Assembly (NCBI GenBank): GCA_016213365.1
Contig: JACRAP010000016.1
Coordinates: forward strand, 1-54,356
Reading direction: 5' to 3'
Length of the DNA: 54,356 nucleotides
Source of the DNA: Candidatus Berkelbacteria bacterium
GTDB taxonomy: Bacteria > Patescibacteriota > UBA1384 > 2-12-FULL-50-11
Made by a program: the position numbers and the translations under genes. The notes beneath the pieces were generated by a model. That model saw only the letters and a program-made list of their open reading frames with translations, had not been told where the DNA came from and did no database searches. Positions 14,942-24,608 of the stretch are shown here, piece after piece. The stretch's first letter is position 1. Every line of letters begins with the position of its first letter.

Positions 14942-16902
14942 TGTTTAATTTTTTTAAAAAGTTCTCAAAGCGAATCAACAACTCGGAAACGGGTATTTTC
15001 GATCCGTATATACCGATTAAATTGAATAAAAAAATTGACCAATTAGAAGTTGAATGGGTTGAGCCAAGCTTTTCAGAAGAGCATTTTTCAGACATTAAGC
15101 CGCATAAAGAGAGACATATCCCCCTAAAAACTTTAAGCGTTATCTTTGCCTTAGTACTGATCAGCAGATTATTAACCCTGCAAATTACTCACGGACAAGA
15201 GTATCAAGCAAAATCAGAGAACAATCGGCTCAAAGCAGTTAAAATCGTCCCGCCTCGTGGTTTAATTTACGACTCAAGCGGACAGTCGTTAGTCAAAAAT
15301 ACTCCAAGCTATTCAGTAATCGTTCAACCCCAAGAGTTGCCAAAAGACGAAGGAGCTAGAAACGAGCTATTACTTAAACTCTCTAAAATTATTAATGTTT
15401 CGCATCAGGAATTAATCAATACCGTTAACGAGGCACGTAAGAATAAACATAGCGAAACAGTTGTTGCCGAAGGGATAGATCGTGAAAAGTCTATGGCGCT
15501 CGAACTTAAATTAAATAATTTTAGCGGCGTTAGTTTAGAAAAATCCCCAATTCGTCTGTATAGTGATTTGCCAAGTTTGGGACACATCACCGGCTATATC
15601 GGTAAAGTTACAAAAGAAGAGAAGGACGAAGACAACTCGCTACTTTCAACGGGTTATATCGGTAAATACGGTATTGAAAAGATTTACGACCAAATATTAA
15701 GAGGTAAAACCGGTATTGAAACAATAGAAATTGATTCGTTCGGTAGAGCATTACGTTCGGTTGGCAATGTTCCGGCAATTCCCGGTGAATCAATTTATCT
15801 TTCGCTTGACTCCTCGTTGCAACGCCAAACCGCTTTGGCGTTAGCAGAGGCGATAAAAAAAATGGAAGCAACAAGCGGCGCCGCAGTCGCACTTGACCCA
15901 AGTAACGGCGAGGTACTGGCAATGGTAAGTTTTCCTTATTACGATATTAACTTATTTTCGCCAAATAATCGTTCAAAGAATTTACAAAAAGTGTTAACCG
16001 ATCCGCTTGCGCCGTTAGTTAATCGAGCGATTTCGGGGCAGTACCCGTCTGGGTCAACGATAAAACCGTTTGTCGCGGCTGCAGCGCTTGAAGAAAAAGT
16101 TATCACAGAAACAACCCGAGTAGACACTTCTGCGGGAAAGATCTCGGTTGGCCCGTGGACGTTCTCGGACTGGAAACGACACGGCGTTGTGGATGTAAGA
16201 CAGGCGATCGCAGAAAGTAATAATATTTTCTTTTACACCCTTGGTGGCGGATACGGGGATATTAAAGGACTTGGGGCCCGAAAATTAACCGATTACTTAC
16301 AAAACTTCGGCTTGGGCAAAATAACTGGTGTTGATTTAACCGGTGAAGCGAAGGGAAACATTCCTACCCCAGAATGGAAGAAGAGAGTATTTAACGAATC
16401 TTGGTACGTAGGCGATACGTATAATACATCGATTGGTCAGGGCGGGTTACTCTTAACGCCGCTACAATTAGCGGTAAGCACTTCATCGTTTGCAAACGGG
16501 GGTAATATCTATAAACCGCACTTTTTAAGAAAATACGTCTCATCGTCTGGGAAGATTTCTGAATATAAACCAGAGATCATAAACTCAAATGTCGTATCAA
16601 AGCATTTTACCCAAGTCGTAAGAGAGGGGATGCGTCGGGTGGTTACGGGCGGTTCAGCAACTCGTACCTTTGGCAATTTTAAAATTGAGGTAGCCGCTAA
16701 AACTGGTACCGCCCAGTTTTCTGCCTCAAAGAAAAATACCCACTCTTGGATTACTGCTTTTGCCCCGTACGACAATCCAAAAATTATCGTAGCGGTGATT
16801 GTAGAGGGTGGAGGCACTGGTTTTACAGCGGCCGCTCCGGTTGCAAAAAACATGCTTGAAAATTTCTTCAAACTCCCAATAACCCCAATAATTCCGCAGT
16901 AA
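14941..16902 (+). CDS. mrdA: penicillin-binding protein 2 (elongation-specific D,D-transpeptidase)
   Basis: 653 residues. A cytoplasmic tail, TM at about 62-80, PBP dimerisation/pedestal domain (about 95-260), and the transpeptidase domain. Catalytic Ser372 lies in S-T-I-K375, the SxN motif is S426-N-N428, and the KTG motif is K587-T-G. It crosslinks peptidoglycan in the elongasome. The paired glycosyltransferase RodA is not in the operon or the window. A 60-residue N-terminal cytoplasmic extension before the TM is longer than in E. coli PBP2. Confidence 0.96.
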   Translation: MFNFFKKFSKRINNSETGIFDPYIPIKLNKKIDQLEVEWVEPSFSEEHFSDIKPHKERHIPLKTLSVIFALVLISRLLTLQITHGQEYQAKSENNRLKAVKIVPPRGLIYDSSGQSLVKNTPSYSVIVQPQELPKDEGARNELLLKLSKIINVSHQELINTVNEARKNKHSETVVAEGIDREKSMALELKLNNFSGVSLEKSPIRLYSDLPSLGHITGYIGKVTKEEKDEDNSLLSTGYIGKYGIEKIYDQILRGKTGIETIEIDSFGRALRSVGNVPAIPGESIYLSLDSSLQRQTALALAEAIKKMEATSGAAVALDPSNGEVLAMVSFPYYDINLFSPNNRSKNLQKVLTDPLAPLVNRAISGQYPSGSTIKPFVAAAALEEKVITETTRVDTSAGKISVGPWTFSDWKRHGVVDVRQAIAESNNIFFYTLGGGYGDIKGLGARKLTDYLQNFGLGKITGVDLTGEAKGNIPTPEWKKRVFNESWYVGDTYNTSIGQGGLLLTPLQLAVSTSSFANGGNIYKPHFLRKYVSSSGKISEYKPEIINSNVVSKHFTQVVREGMRRVVTGGSATRTFGNFKIEVAAKTGTAQFSASKKNTHSWITAFAPYDNPKIIVAVIVEGGGTGFTAAAPVAKNMLENFFKLPITPIIPQ

Positions 16903-16966
16903 TTGTTATAACTTATAATTTTCTACAACTAATTACCTTAATTACTGTAAATATAGACAGGGAAAT

Positions 16967-16993
16967 TTGACACAATTTGTAAGATTATATAAA
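16967..16993 (+). promoter_or_regulatory. promoter of CdaR-like regulator gene
   Basis: TTGACA, 15-nt spacer, TATAAA ending 8 nt before the ATG at 17002. Overlapping alternatives (TATATA with shorter spacing) exist. No Shine-Dalgarno. Confidence 0.5.
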
Positions 16994-17001
16994 AAGAAAC
17001 T

Positions 17002-18147
17002 ATGCCACCATATTTAGCGCAAGAGCTTTACGATCAAATAAAAAGGGTAATTAATAAATCGATTGCGATCGTCGGTCCGTACGGCGAACCGATTCTTCAG
17101 AAAAACGACTTTAATAATATAGTTAATTTTCAAACTAAAACCGTTAGTCGCGAGCACGATTCCCACGAAGTGATCGGCAACGACCAGTTAAGGGCAATTT
17201 CGTTATACGACGAGCGTAAGTTATTAGGATTTGTAATTGTAGAAGCAAGGGCAGAAGATATTCAAACAATTCAAATTATATCGAGTTTGGCTGGCCTAAT
17301 AGTACAGCAGTTTTTATCGATGCATAAACCCAAGCCAGACACCGTTGATTTATTACTTACAAGATTAATTTTTAGAAGTAATACCCTTGAAGACGGCGAA
17401 TTAGACGAACAGATGGCGGCGCTTGGGTATAGATTGGACGTTCAGCGCGTAGCGGTGGTATTAGAATTAAGCGGTTTTTGGCAGAATTACTTACATTCTT
17501 TAGGTCACGACAAACAAAACTTAATCGCTGCCAAGAAACGCGATATCGAGTTAAGTTTAGTTAGTTTCTTTAGCCGTAACCAAGATAATATCATCGGTTA
17601 TATCGGTAACGATCGCTTTTTAGTGTTAAAAGACCTATCCAGCGCTGATTTCAATAAATTCTTCAGCTTGCTTAAAAGTAGTTTTAACGAAATCACCGCC
17701 TCGCTTAAAAATGTAAATATTAAACAGATAACCGTTGGTGTGGGAACGCCGTCGCACTCAAGCATCGATTTAATCAGCTCTGCCTCTGAAGCAATTCAAG
17801 CACTTGAGATCGGTAAAAAACTCTTTGGGAGTGATAAGGTTTATCGTAACGAAGCGCTCGGGGTATTACCGATGCTAACCTCAACTAATTTAGCCCAGAA
17901 AAAACACCTTGCCGAAGGGCTTGTCGCACCAATTATTACCGATATTGAACTGTTAACAACCCTGGAATCGTTTTTGGAGCACAATCTAAATCTTACGAAT
18001 ACTTCTGAAGCGCTAAAGGTTCACCGCAATACGGTAATTTATCGTCTCGATAAAATTAAAGAGTTAATCAACAAAGACCCGCGAAAATTCGACGAAGCGA
18101 TGGAACTGAAACTCGCAATGATGTTTCAAAAAATCTTGAGCGATTAA
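17002..18147 (+). CDS. CdaR/PucR-type transcriptional regulator
   Basis: 381 residues. The N-terminal region (about 1-110) resembles the diacid-recognition/sensor domain of CdaR (LAQELYDQIKRVINKSIAIVG). A GGDEF-like degenerate middle (about 120-290, IGNDRFLVLKDL) follows. The C-terminus has the PucR-type helix-turn-helix: LESFLEHNLNLTNTSEAL then KVHRNTVIYRLDKI. Such proteins sense small carboxylates or other ligands and activate transcription. No sugar-diacid genes are near, so the ligand is unknown. It is convergent with the response regulator gene (4-nt overlap of stops). Confidence 0.85.
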   Translation: MPPYLAQELYDQIKRVINKSIAIVGPYGEPILQKNDFNNIVNFQTKTVSREHDSHEVIGNDQLRAISLYDERKLLGFVIVEARAEDIQTIQIISSLAGLIVQQFLSMHKPKPDTVDLLLTRLIFRSNTLEDGELDEQMAALGYRLDVQRVAVVLELSGFWQNYLHSLGHDKQNLIAAKKRDIELSLVSFFSRNQDNIIGYIGNDRFLVLKDLSSADFNKFFSLLKSSFNEITASLKNVNIKQITVGVGTPSHSSIDLISSASEAIQALEIGKKLFGSDKVYRNEALGVLPMLTSTNLAQKKHLAEGLVAPIITDIELLTTLESFLEHNLNLTNTSEALKVHRNTVIYRLDKIKELINKDPRKFDEAMELKLAMMFQKILSD

Positions 18148-18524
18148 TTATCGTCGAGTGCTTTTTGGATTATCTCAACCATCTCGTCTGGGGTGTGATA
18201 GGATTTTACTAAATAATCGATCGCACCGAGCGATAGGGCTAGTCGTTTGTCTTTATCGGTGTCTTCGCTACCCAAATTAGTTAGCACTATTACGGGTATG
18301 TCTTTGGTTCTTGAGCTAGATTTTAACTTTTTTAACACTTCAAACCCATTTATGCCGGGCAGGAGGATATCGAGCAAAATTAAATCCGGTGCGTGGTTAG
18401 CAAGTTTTAGCGCTTCGTGACCGTTTTGGGCTACTTGGAGCTGAAAATTGGCGTTAGAAAATGCCTCTTGATATAGATCGATTAATATTTGTTCGTCTTC
18501 AACTAATAATACTTTCTTGCTCAT
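18144..18524 (-). CDS. single-domain response regulator (CheY-like receiver)
   Basis: 126 residues, receiver domain only: acidic pair VEDE (D10, E11), phospho-acceptor Asp52 in LLLDILLPG, switch Thr in VIVLTN and Lys in YLVKS. No output domain, so it acts through protein-protein contact or as a phosphorelay member. It overlaps the kinase gene by 4 nt (ATGA), forming a two-component pair. Confidence 0.93.
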   Translation of the reverse strand: MSKKVLLVEDEQILIDLYQEAFSNANFQLQVAQNGHEALKLANHAPDLILLDILLPGINGFEVLKKLKSSSRTKDIPVIVLTNLGSEDTDKDKRLALSLGAIDYLVKSYHTPDEMVEIIQKALDDN

Positions 18525-20113
18525 TTCACTCCTTTTACCATAATTACTCTTTTAATAATAGGGAAGGTTAATTGGAAGGTGGTACCTTGGTTAATTTTAC
18601 TTTTTACTTTAATCGTTCCGCCTTGCTTTTCAACAAAATTTTTCACAATAAATAGTCCCAAACCGGCGCCGGTTTCGCTAGTTCTTCTGCCGTTTTCACC
18701 GCGATGAAATTTAGTGAAAGCATTAGCGATATCTTTACTGCTCATACCGATTCCCTGATCCGTTATAGTAATGGAGGCCTTGTCTGGCTTTTCGTAAACC
18801 GAATTTACTTGGATTACTCCCTTGACGCTGTATTTAATTGCGTTGTCGATAAGATTTGTTAACACTTGAAGTAATCTAAGCTTGTCCGCGGCGATAATAA
18901 GCTGCTCGTTTGGTTCGTTATACCGAATAAAAATCCCCTTTTTTTCGGCTTTACTTTTTAACTGACTAATCGCGCTATTTATAATTTCGCAAAGATTAAT
19001 CGGTCGCAAGGAAAAACTGATTCGATTTTCCTCAACGTGAATTACTTGAAGTAAATCTTCAGCTAATTTAACTAAGCGATCGCTGGCAAACTCAGCATTT
19101 TTTAAATATTTGGCTTGAGTTTCGGTTAGCTCCCCCTTGTTAAGTAACGATAAATAGCCCTTTACAGCTGTAATAGGCGTTCTTAACTCGTGGGTGGCGA
19201 TTGAAATAAACTCGTTTTTTCTGTTCTCTAATTCTTTATTTTTTGAGATATCTCTAACTAGAATAATTACTTGTGTAATTCTTCCTTCACTGTCTCGCAG
19301 TAGTGAACCGGAAAAACTAACCCATTTTGGTTGATTGTTTTTTGTTCTAATCTCTAAGTCTCGGTAAAAAACATTTTTCAATTTGTCTGATTCGTAGTCT
19401 TTAATTATTTCTTTTAGCCAGTTACTATCGCTACTCTTAAAACAGCTTGAGTAATTTTTTCCGTAGGTTTCTTTTGGCGTAAATCCCGTTAAACGCTGAA
19501 GCGGTCGGTTCCATGTAATTATGTTTAAATCCTTGTCTAAGATCATCAAACCCTCGCTTAGGTGGTGTGTAATTGTGGCAAAACGTTCGGTTTCGCTGGC
19601 AAGCGAGGTCGAAAGTTTTTGATTAGCTTCGTATAGTCGGACTATTCTATTGAATAAATGTAAGAATCTTAGCTCGTGTCGCTGCGGCGCATCGTTTCCA
19701 AAGAGCGCAATAGTAATATCTTTTAAAAACGGTATTAGCGTTATGTATTTTACCGTGTCGCTGTTTTTCAACCTTTCCACCGTAACTGTTGGTCTGCGTT
19801 TTATTCGGCTAGTTACATCGCTACTACGAGGGATTTTGGCTTGGCTACGACTAAAGGAATTTTCAACTAAAATCAGTTCGCTGTCCTTGTGAATATAGGC
19901 GGCGTATTTGGACGTATTTACAGAAGTGCAGAGCTCGCTACAAAATAAAGCCAGTTGTCTATTCGGATCTTGGGCGTACTTAATCAATAGAACTAGTAGT
20001 TCCTGCTGCCTTAATAATTCTATCCCGTCGTGACTCGGTATTACCCCAAGTCTGTTTAACCATTGCTCCCAAACGCTGGCGCTGATGGTGCTTGTGGGTT
20101 TATTTTTTGTCAT
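18521..20113 (-). CDS. soluble PAS-domain sensor histidine kinase
   Basis: 530 residues with no TM. An N-terminal GAF-like region (about 35-165), a PAS domain (about 175-290, including EGLMILDKDLNIITWNRPLQRLTGF, shown here split as EGLMILDKDLN / IITWNRPLQRLTGF), HisKA with phospho-acceptor His308 in SIATHELRTP, and HATPase_c with N box LTNLIDNAIKYS and G boxes DQGIGMS and GAGLGLFIVKN. It senses an intracellular signal and phosphorylates the adjacent receiver. Upstream, a TACTAT element lies 7 nt before the ATG. Confidence 0.93.
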   Translation of the reverse strand: MTKNKPTSTISASVWEQWLNRLGVIPSHDGIELLRQQELLVLLIKYAQDPNRQLALFCSELCTSVNTSKYAAYIHKDSELILVENSFSRSQAKIPRSSDVTSRIKRRPTVTVERLKNSDTVKYITLIPFLKDITIALFGNDAPQRHELRFLHLFNRIVRLYEANQKLSTSLASETERFATITHHLSEGLMILDKDLNIITWNRPLQRLTGFTPKETYGKNYSSCFKSSDSNWLKEIIKDYESDKLKNVFYRDLEIRTKNNQPKWVSFSGSLLRDSEGRITQVIILVRDISKNKELENRKNEFISIATHELRTPITAVKGYLSLLNKGELTETQAKYLKNAEFASDRLVKLAEDLLQVIHVEENRISFSLRPINLCEIINSAISQLKSKAEKKGIFIRYNEPNEQLIIAADKLRLLQVLTNLIDNAIKYSVKGVIQVNSVYEKPDKASITITDQGIGMSSKDIANAFTKFHRGENGRRTSETGAGLGLFIVKNFVEKQGGTIKVKSKINQGTTFQLTFPIIKRVIMVKGVK

Positions 20114-20232
20114 TAGGTTAATAGTACTACTTTCCGAAGCAATAATTTGAGGATTCTTTGCTGTATTTTCTACTTTTTTAGTTATATTTTTTGTTAATTC
20201 CTACAAATTTCTGCCAACTAGTGCTTCTACTC

Positions 20233-20260
20233 TTGACAATTTCGGCGGTGTTGTTAAAAT
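20233..20260 (+). promoter_or_regulatory. promoter of greA within the divergent 20114-20352 intergenic region
   Basis: TTGACA, 16-nt spacer, TAAAAT. The predicted leader is about 85 nt, exceptional in this window, and ends with an AAGGAG Shine-Dalgarno. The rest of the gap is AT-rich, with two AACAAAAGT-type repeats (about 20311-20337) opposite a CTTTTGTTT; I see no gene there. Confidence 0.65.
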
Positions 20261-20352
20261 TTCTTTAGTCTTTTGTTTAATACCACAACAGCTATTAATT
20301 AACACCGATCAACAAAAGTCAACCAAACAAAAGTAACAATTTAAGGAGAACT

Positions 20353-20811
20353 ATGAAGAAACAAATTCTTATGACCGGCGAAGGTTTGGAAAAATTACAA
20401 GTTGAGCTAAAAGAGCTTACCGAAGTTAAGCGTCCTGAAATTGTCAATCGTATTAAGGTTGCAAAAGCGCTCGGGGATTTAAGCGAAAATGCAGAGTATA
20501 CATCCGCTAAAGAAGAGCAGTCTTTTGTTGAGGGTAGAATTCAAGAGCTAGAAGAGCTCTTAAAACACGCTAAAGTTGTTGAGGGTAATAATTCCGATTC
20601 TATCGGCATCGGTTCGTATATCGATTTCGAAGTTGATGGCGACAAAGATTCGTTCGAGCTAGTTGGTTCAACCGAATCCGATCCCGACAACGGCAAAATT
20701 TCCATCGACTCCCCAGTTGGACAAGCGCTACTTGGTCACAGGGTTGGCGACGTAGTTTCGGTTCAGACCCCAGACGGCGCAATTTCCTACAAAATTCTTG
20801 CCGTTAAGTAA
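20353..20811 (+). CDS. greA: transcription elongation factor GreA
   Basis: 152 residues. N-terminal coiled coil with the conserved ALGDLSENAEYTSAKEEQ tip (the acidic D and E that reach the RNA polymerase active site) and C-terminal FKBP-like domain (DSPVGQALLGHRVGDVV). GreA rescues backtracked polymerase by stimulating transcript cleavage. The start has a clear AAGGAG seven to eight nt upstream. Confidence 0.97.
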   Translation: MKKQILMTGEGLEKLQVELKELTEVKRPEIVNRIKVAKALGDLSENAEYTSAKEEQSFVEGRIQELEELLKHAKVVEGNNSDSIGIGSYIDFEVDGDKDSFELVGSTESDPDNGKISIDSPVGQALLGHRVGDVVSVQTPDGAISYKILAVK

Positions 20812-20839
20812 CCGCTGGCAATAACTGGTCTCAATCTGG

Positions 20840-20845
20840 TACACT
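20840..20845 (+). promoter_or_regulatory. extended -10 element of serS, predicted leaderless
   Basis: TGGTACACT forms an extended -10 whose last base is 6 nt from the serS ATG, placing the transcription start at the A of ATG. A -35 box is not convincing. Confidence 0.5.
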
Positions 20846-20851
20846 ACCAGC

Positions 20852-22048
20852 ATGATTGACGTCGAATTATTGCGTAAAAATCCGCAGGACTTTCAAGAAA
20901 GTTTAAAAAATCGCTTTATAAAAACCGATTATATCGAGCAGTTTCTAGGTGTGGATAAGAAGTGGCGAGAAATTATTACGCTCACTGATCAACTTCGCGC
21001 ACAAAAAAAAGATTTAAGTACCGATTTTAATACCGCCCAAACCAACCAAGAAAAAATTAAAAATATCAGCGCGCAAATCTCTACAAAAGAGAAAGAACTG
21101 GCGAATCTTGAAAAACAGCGCAAAGAATTTCTCTCAAGAATACCCAATTTATTAAGTAAGGACGTTCCGATCGGCGAAGGCGAAACTGCAAATACTGTAA
21201 TTAAAAAAATCGGTGAAGATCGGCAAGTTGAAGGAATCTCTCACGATCAACTTATGACCAAACTTGGTTGGTTAAACACCGAGGCGGCGGCGAACACTAC
21301 TGGAGCGAGGTTCCGTTACTTACTTTCCGAGGCGGCTTCAACACACTTAAAACTTGTCAGTAAAGCCCAGCAATTCGCGATCAATAAGGGATTTGTTCCT
21401 GTTATTACGCCAGTGATGGCAAAATCGAATTTGCTCGAAGCCGGCGGATTCTTCCCAGACGGCGAAGAAGACACCTTCAAAGTCGACGAGGATTTATATC
21501 TATCTGGGACATCGGAATATTTGCTAGTCGGGCTGTACGCAGGTAAAACCTTGAAGGCCGAGGACTTGCCAATTAGACTGGTTGGCTTTTCAACGTGTTT
21601 TCGTAAAGAAGCGGGTTCGTACGGCAAAGACACGAAAGGAATGTTTAGAGTTCACCAATTTGATAAGGTTGAGATGGTATCAATCTGTAAAAAAGAAGAC
21701 TCTGAAAAAGAGCATCAGTTCTTATTGTCGATGCAGGAAGAGTTTGTCAGCTCGCTCAATTTACCGTTTCAAGTAGTGTTGATCGGTAGCGGCGACACCG
21801 AAAAGAAAGCGATCAAACGTTACGACATCGAAACTTGGTTTCCCGGACAGAACAAACATCGCGAAACGCACTCGGTCAGTAACTGCACCGATTATCAATC
21901 AAGAAGTTTGGGTATAAAGGTTAAAAAGGTTGATGCAACTGAATTTGCCCACACCTTAAATGGAACGCTTTATACCGAACGAACTTTACTTGCATTAATT
22001 GAAAATAATCAAACGCCAGACGGAAAAGTAAACCTACCAAATGATTAA
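20852..22048 (+). CDS. serS: seryl-tRNA synthetase
   Basis: 398 residues. N-terminal tRNA-binding antiparallel coiled coil (about 30-110) and class II catalytic domain: TSEYLLVGLYAGK, FRKEAGSYGKDTKGMFRVHQF (motif 2 region, shown split as FRKEAGSYGKDTKG / MFRVHQF), and NGTLYTERTLLALIEN (motif 3). It charges tRNA-Ser. It overlaps secA by 8 nt, and the serS-secA-TPR-Nramp genes run as one unit. Confidence 0.97.
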   Translation: MIDVELLRKNPQDFQESLKNRFIKTDYIEQFLGVDKKWREIITLTDQLRAQKKDLSTDFNTAQTNQEKIKNISAQISTKEKELANLEKQRKEFLSRIPNLLSKDVPIGEGETANTVIKKIGEDRQVEGISHDQLMTKLGWLNTEAAANTTGARFRYLLSEAASTHLKLVSKAQQFAINKGFVPVITPVMAKSNLLEAGGFFPDGEEDTFKVDEDLYLSGTSEYLLVGLYAGKTLKAEDLPIRLVGFSTCFRKEAGSYGKDTKGMFRVHQFDKVEMVSICKKEDSEKEHQFLLSMQEEFVSSLNLPFQVVLIGSGDTEKKAIKRYDIETWFPGQNKHRETHSVSNCTDYQSRSLGIKVKKVDATEFAHTLNGTLYTERTLLALIENNQTPDGKVNLPND

Positions 22049-24608
22049 AATTCTTTCAAAATTTTTTGGCGACTTAAACACTAAAGAAGTTAATAAATAT
22101 TCGGGTAAGGTTGAGCAAATTAACGCCGAGGAAGCTGGGCTTGAAAAACTCACCGATAAACAACTGACCGAAAAATCAAATAATTTAAAGCAAAAAGTTA
22201 GAGCCGAAGTTGAGCAGATTATTCAAAAAACGACTGATCGCGCTGCCGATCCGGAAGATTTGAAAAAACTTAGAAAAAAATTACTCAACGAATTATTGGA
22301 AAATTTTATTGTTGAGGCGTTTGCGCTGGTTCGCGAGGCGTCTAAACGCTCAATTGGACTAAGACATTTCGATGTACAGTTAATCGGAGGAATGGTTTTG
22401 CACGACGGTAAAATCGCCGAAATGCAAACCGGAGAAGGAAAGACTTTGGTTGCTAGCTTGCCGCTCTATTTAAACGCACTAACCGGGCTTGGCGTGCATT
22501 TAGTGACTGTTAACGATTACCTTGCTCGCAGAGATGCTGGCTGGATGGCGCCGATATTTCATTTACTCGGCTTAGAAGTGGGCGTAATCGGTCCGCAGTT
22601 TTCGCTACTTTACGATCCTAAATTTAGTTCAGACGAAGAAGACGAACGTTTAAAGAATCTTAAACCAGTTGATCGTAAACTCGCCTATCAAGCAGATATT
22701 ACTTACTGCACCAATAACGAACTCGGGTTTGATTACTTGCGCGACAATATGGCAAATTCAGTTGAGCAATTAGTTCAAAAAGAATTGCACTTTGCGATCG
22801 TCGACGAAGTCGACTCGATTTTAATCGACGAGGCGCGCACGCCGTTAATAATCTCGAGTTTTTCCAGCGAAGCCGCCGAAGCGTACGTGCGGTTTGCCAA
22901 AATTGTCCCGAAACTAAAAAACGAAGAAGATTTCAAAGTCGACGAAAAAGCCAGGTCGATCTCGCTTACCGATGCTGGTATCGCTAAATTAGAATCTCTA
23001 ATCGGTGTCGACAATTTGTACTCTACCCAAAATACAAATTTAGTTCACTACGTCGACACCGCACTTAAAGCATTCGTTTTATACAAAAAAAATAAAGACT
23101 ACGTCGTAAAAGACGGCGAGGTAGTAATTGTCGACGAATTTACTGGTAGAATGCTCGCTGGACGACGCTACTCCGAAGGGTTACACCAGGCATTAGAAGC
23201 TAAAGAAGGCGTTAACGTTCAGCAGGAATCGATTACGCTAGCAACAATTACTTTCCAAAACTATTTCCGACTTTATACAAAACTTTCCGGTATGACCGGT
23301 ACGGCCGTTACCGAGGCGGAAGAGTTTTCAAAAATTTATCATTTGGAAGTTGTAAGTATTCCAACCAACAGACAGTCTGCGCGTCGCGACTTACAAGACT
23401 TAATTTACAAAAACGAGGACGCAAAATTTAAGGCAATCGCCGAGAAGATCTCGGAACTTCAACAGCTTGGCCAGCCGGTTTTGGTGGGAACGGTATCGAT
23501 CGCAAAATCAGAAAAACTCTCAAAATTTTTAAAGGCAAAAAATATTAAACACTCGGTATTAAATGCTAAGCAACATCAAAAAGAGGGTTTGGTTGTAGCG
23601 CAGGCCGGTAAGATTGGTTCGGTGACGGTGGCAACGAATATGGCCGGTCGCGGCGTAGACATTGTACTTGGTGGTGCTCCACCTTCAACAAAAACTGATT
23701 TAAAAGACTGGGAGAAAGAACACCAGAAAGTATTGGAACTAGGCGGATTGTATGTAATTGGAACCGAGCGTCACGAATCGCGTCGAATCGACAATCAGTT
23801 GCGCGGTCGTTCTGGTCGTCAGGGCGATCCGGGCGTGAGTCAGTTCTACATTTCTACCGACGACGATCTAATGCGCATTTTCGGTGGAGACAGAATGAAA
23901 AACTTAATGGAACGGCTTAATGTTCCAGACGATGTGAGTATAAATAACCCACTTCTATCTCGCGCGATCGAACAAGCCCAAAGCCGAGTTGAGGGGCATA
24001 ACTTTGATATTCGAAAACAGTTAGTTGAATACGACGACGTAACCAATAAACAACGCTCAGCGATCTATCGAAGACGTCAACAAGTATTAAGTTCCCGTTC
24101 GTTGTCTGATTTTAAATTATTACTCTCAGAGATTGAGTCGTTATTTAACGATGAGCAACTCGCTGAATTTAAAAAACGAATTAAGGGCGTTCCAGAAGAA
24201 ATTGTTCACGACGTTTTGAAAGCGGTGAGTTTACGTTCGATCGATGTACTTTGGGTCGAGCATCTTAAAAATCTTGAGAATTTGCGCGAAAGTATTGGTT
24301 TAAGGGGTTACAGCCAAAAAGACCCGATTGTAGAGTACAAGCAAGAGGCGTACCGACTTTACAGCGAACTGGAGCAGACGATAAACGAGCAAATTATAGA
24401 CATGCTTCTTAGAGTTGAAATTAAGTTAGAGCACGATCAACCTCAAAAACAACCGGTTTCAACCAATAAAGATGAGAGTGTACAATTATCGGCACAAAAG
24501 ATCGGCCGAAACGATCCGTGTCCGTGCGGCGCCATCGATCCCAAAACCGGCAAGGTTTACAAGTATAAAAAGTGCGGGTTGATTAACGCACCGCATCATC
24601 AGTCTTAA
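22041..24608 (+). CDS. secA: protein translocase ATPase SecA
   Basis: 855 residues. NBD1 with Walker A MQTGEGKT and Walker B DEVDSIL, preprotein-crosslinking domain, NBD2 with TNMAGRGVDI and RGRSGRQGDPG, helical wing/scaffold, and a C-terminal SEC-C zinc motif GRNDPCPCG...KYKKC. The last ligand position usually filled by His or Cys after KKC is Gly-Leu here, so the zinc site may be altered. SecA drives Sec export with SecYEG (SecG at 2446). It ends with a TAATG overlap to the next gene. Confidence 0.98.
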   Translation: MIKILSKFFGDLNTKEVNKYSGKVEQINAEEAGLEKLTDKQLTEKSNNLKQKVRAEVEQIIQKTTDRAADPEDLKKLRKKLLNELLENFIVEAFALVREASKRSIGLRHFDVQLIGGMVLHDGKIAEMQTGEGKTLVASLPLYLNALTGLGVHLVTVNDYLARRDAGWMAPIFHLLGLEVGVIGPQFSLLYDPKFSSDEEDERLKNLKPVDRKLAYQADITYCTNNELGFDYLRDNMANSVEQLVQKELHFAIVDEVDSILIDEARTPLIISSFSSEAAEAYVRFAKIVPKLKNEEDFKVDEKARSISLTDAGIAKLESLIGVDNLYSTQNTNLVHYVDTALKAFVLYKKNKDYVVKDGEVVIVDEFTGRMLAGRRYSEGLHQALEAKEGVNVQQESITLATITFQNYFRLYTKLSGMTGTAVTEAEEFSKIYHLEVVSIPTNRQSARRDLQDLIYKNEDAKFKAIAEKISELQQLGQPVLVGTVSIAKSEKLSKFLKAKNIKHSVLNAKQHQKEGLVVAQAGKIGSVTVATNMAGRGVDIVLGGAPPSTKTDLKDWEKEHQKVLELGGLYVIGTERHESRRIDNQLRGRSGRQGDPGVSQFYISTDDDLMRIFGGDRMKNLMERLNVPDDVSINNPLLSRAIEQAQSRVEGHNFDIRKQLVEYDDVTNKQRSAIYRRRQQVLSSRSLSDFKLLLSEIESLFNDEQLAEFKKRIKGVPEEIVHDVLKAVSLRSIDVLWVEHLKNLENLRESIGLRGYSQKDPIVEYKQEAYRLYSELEQTINEQIIDMLLRVEIKLEHDQPQKQPVSTNKDESVQLSAQKIGRNDPCPCGAIDPKTGKVYKYKKCGLINAPHHQS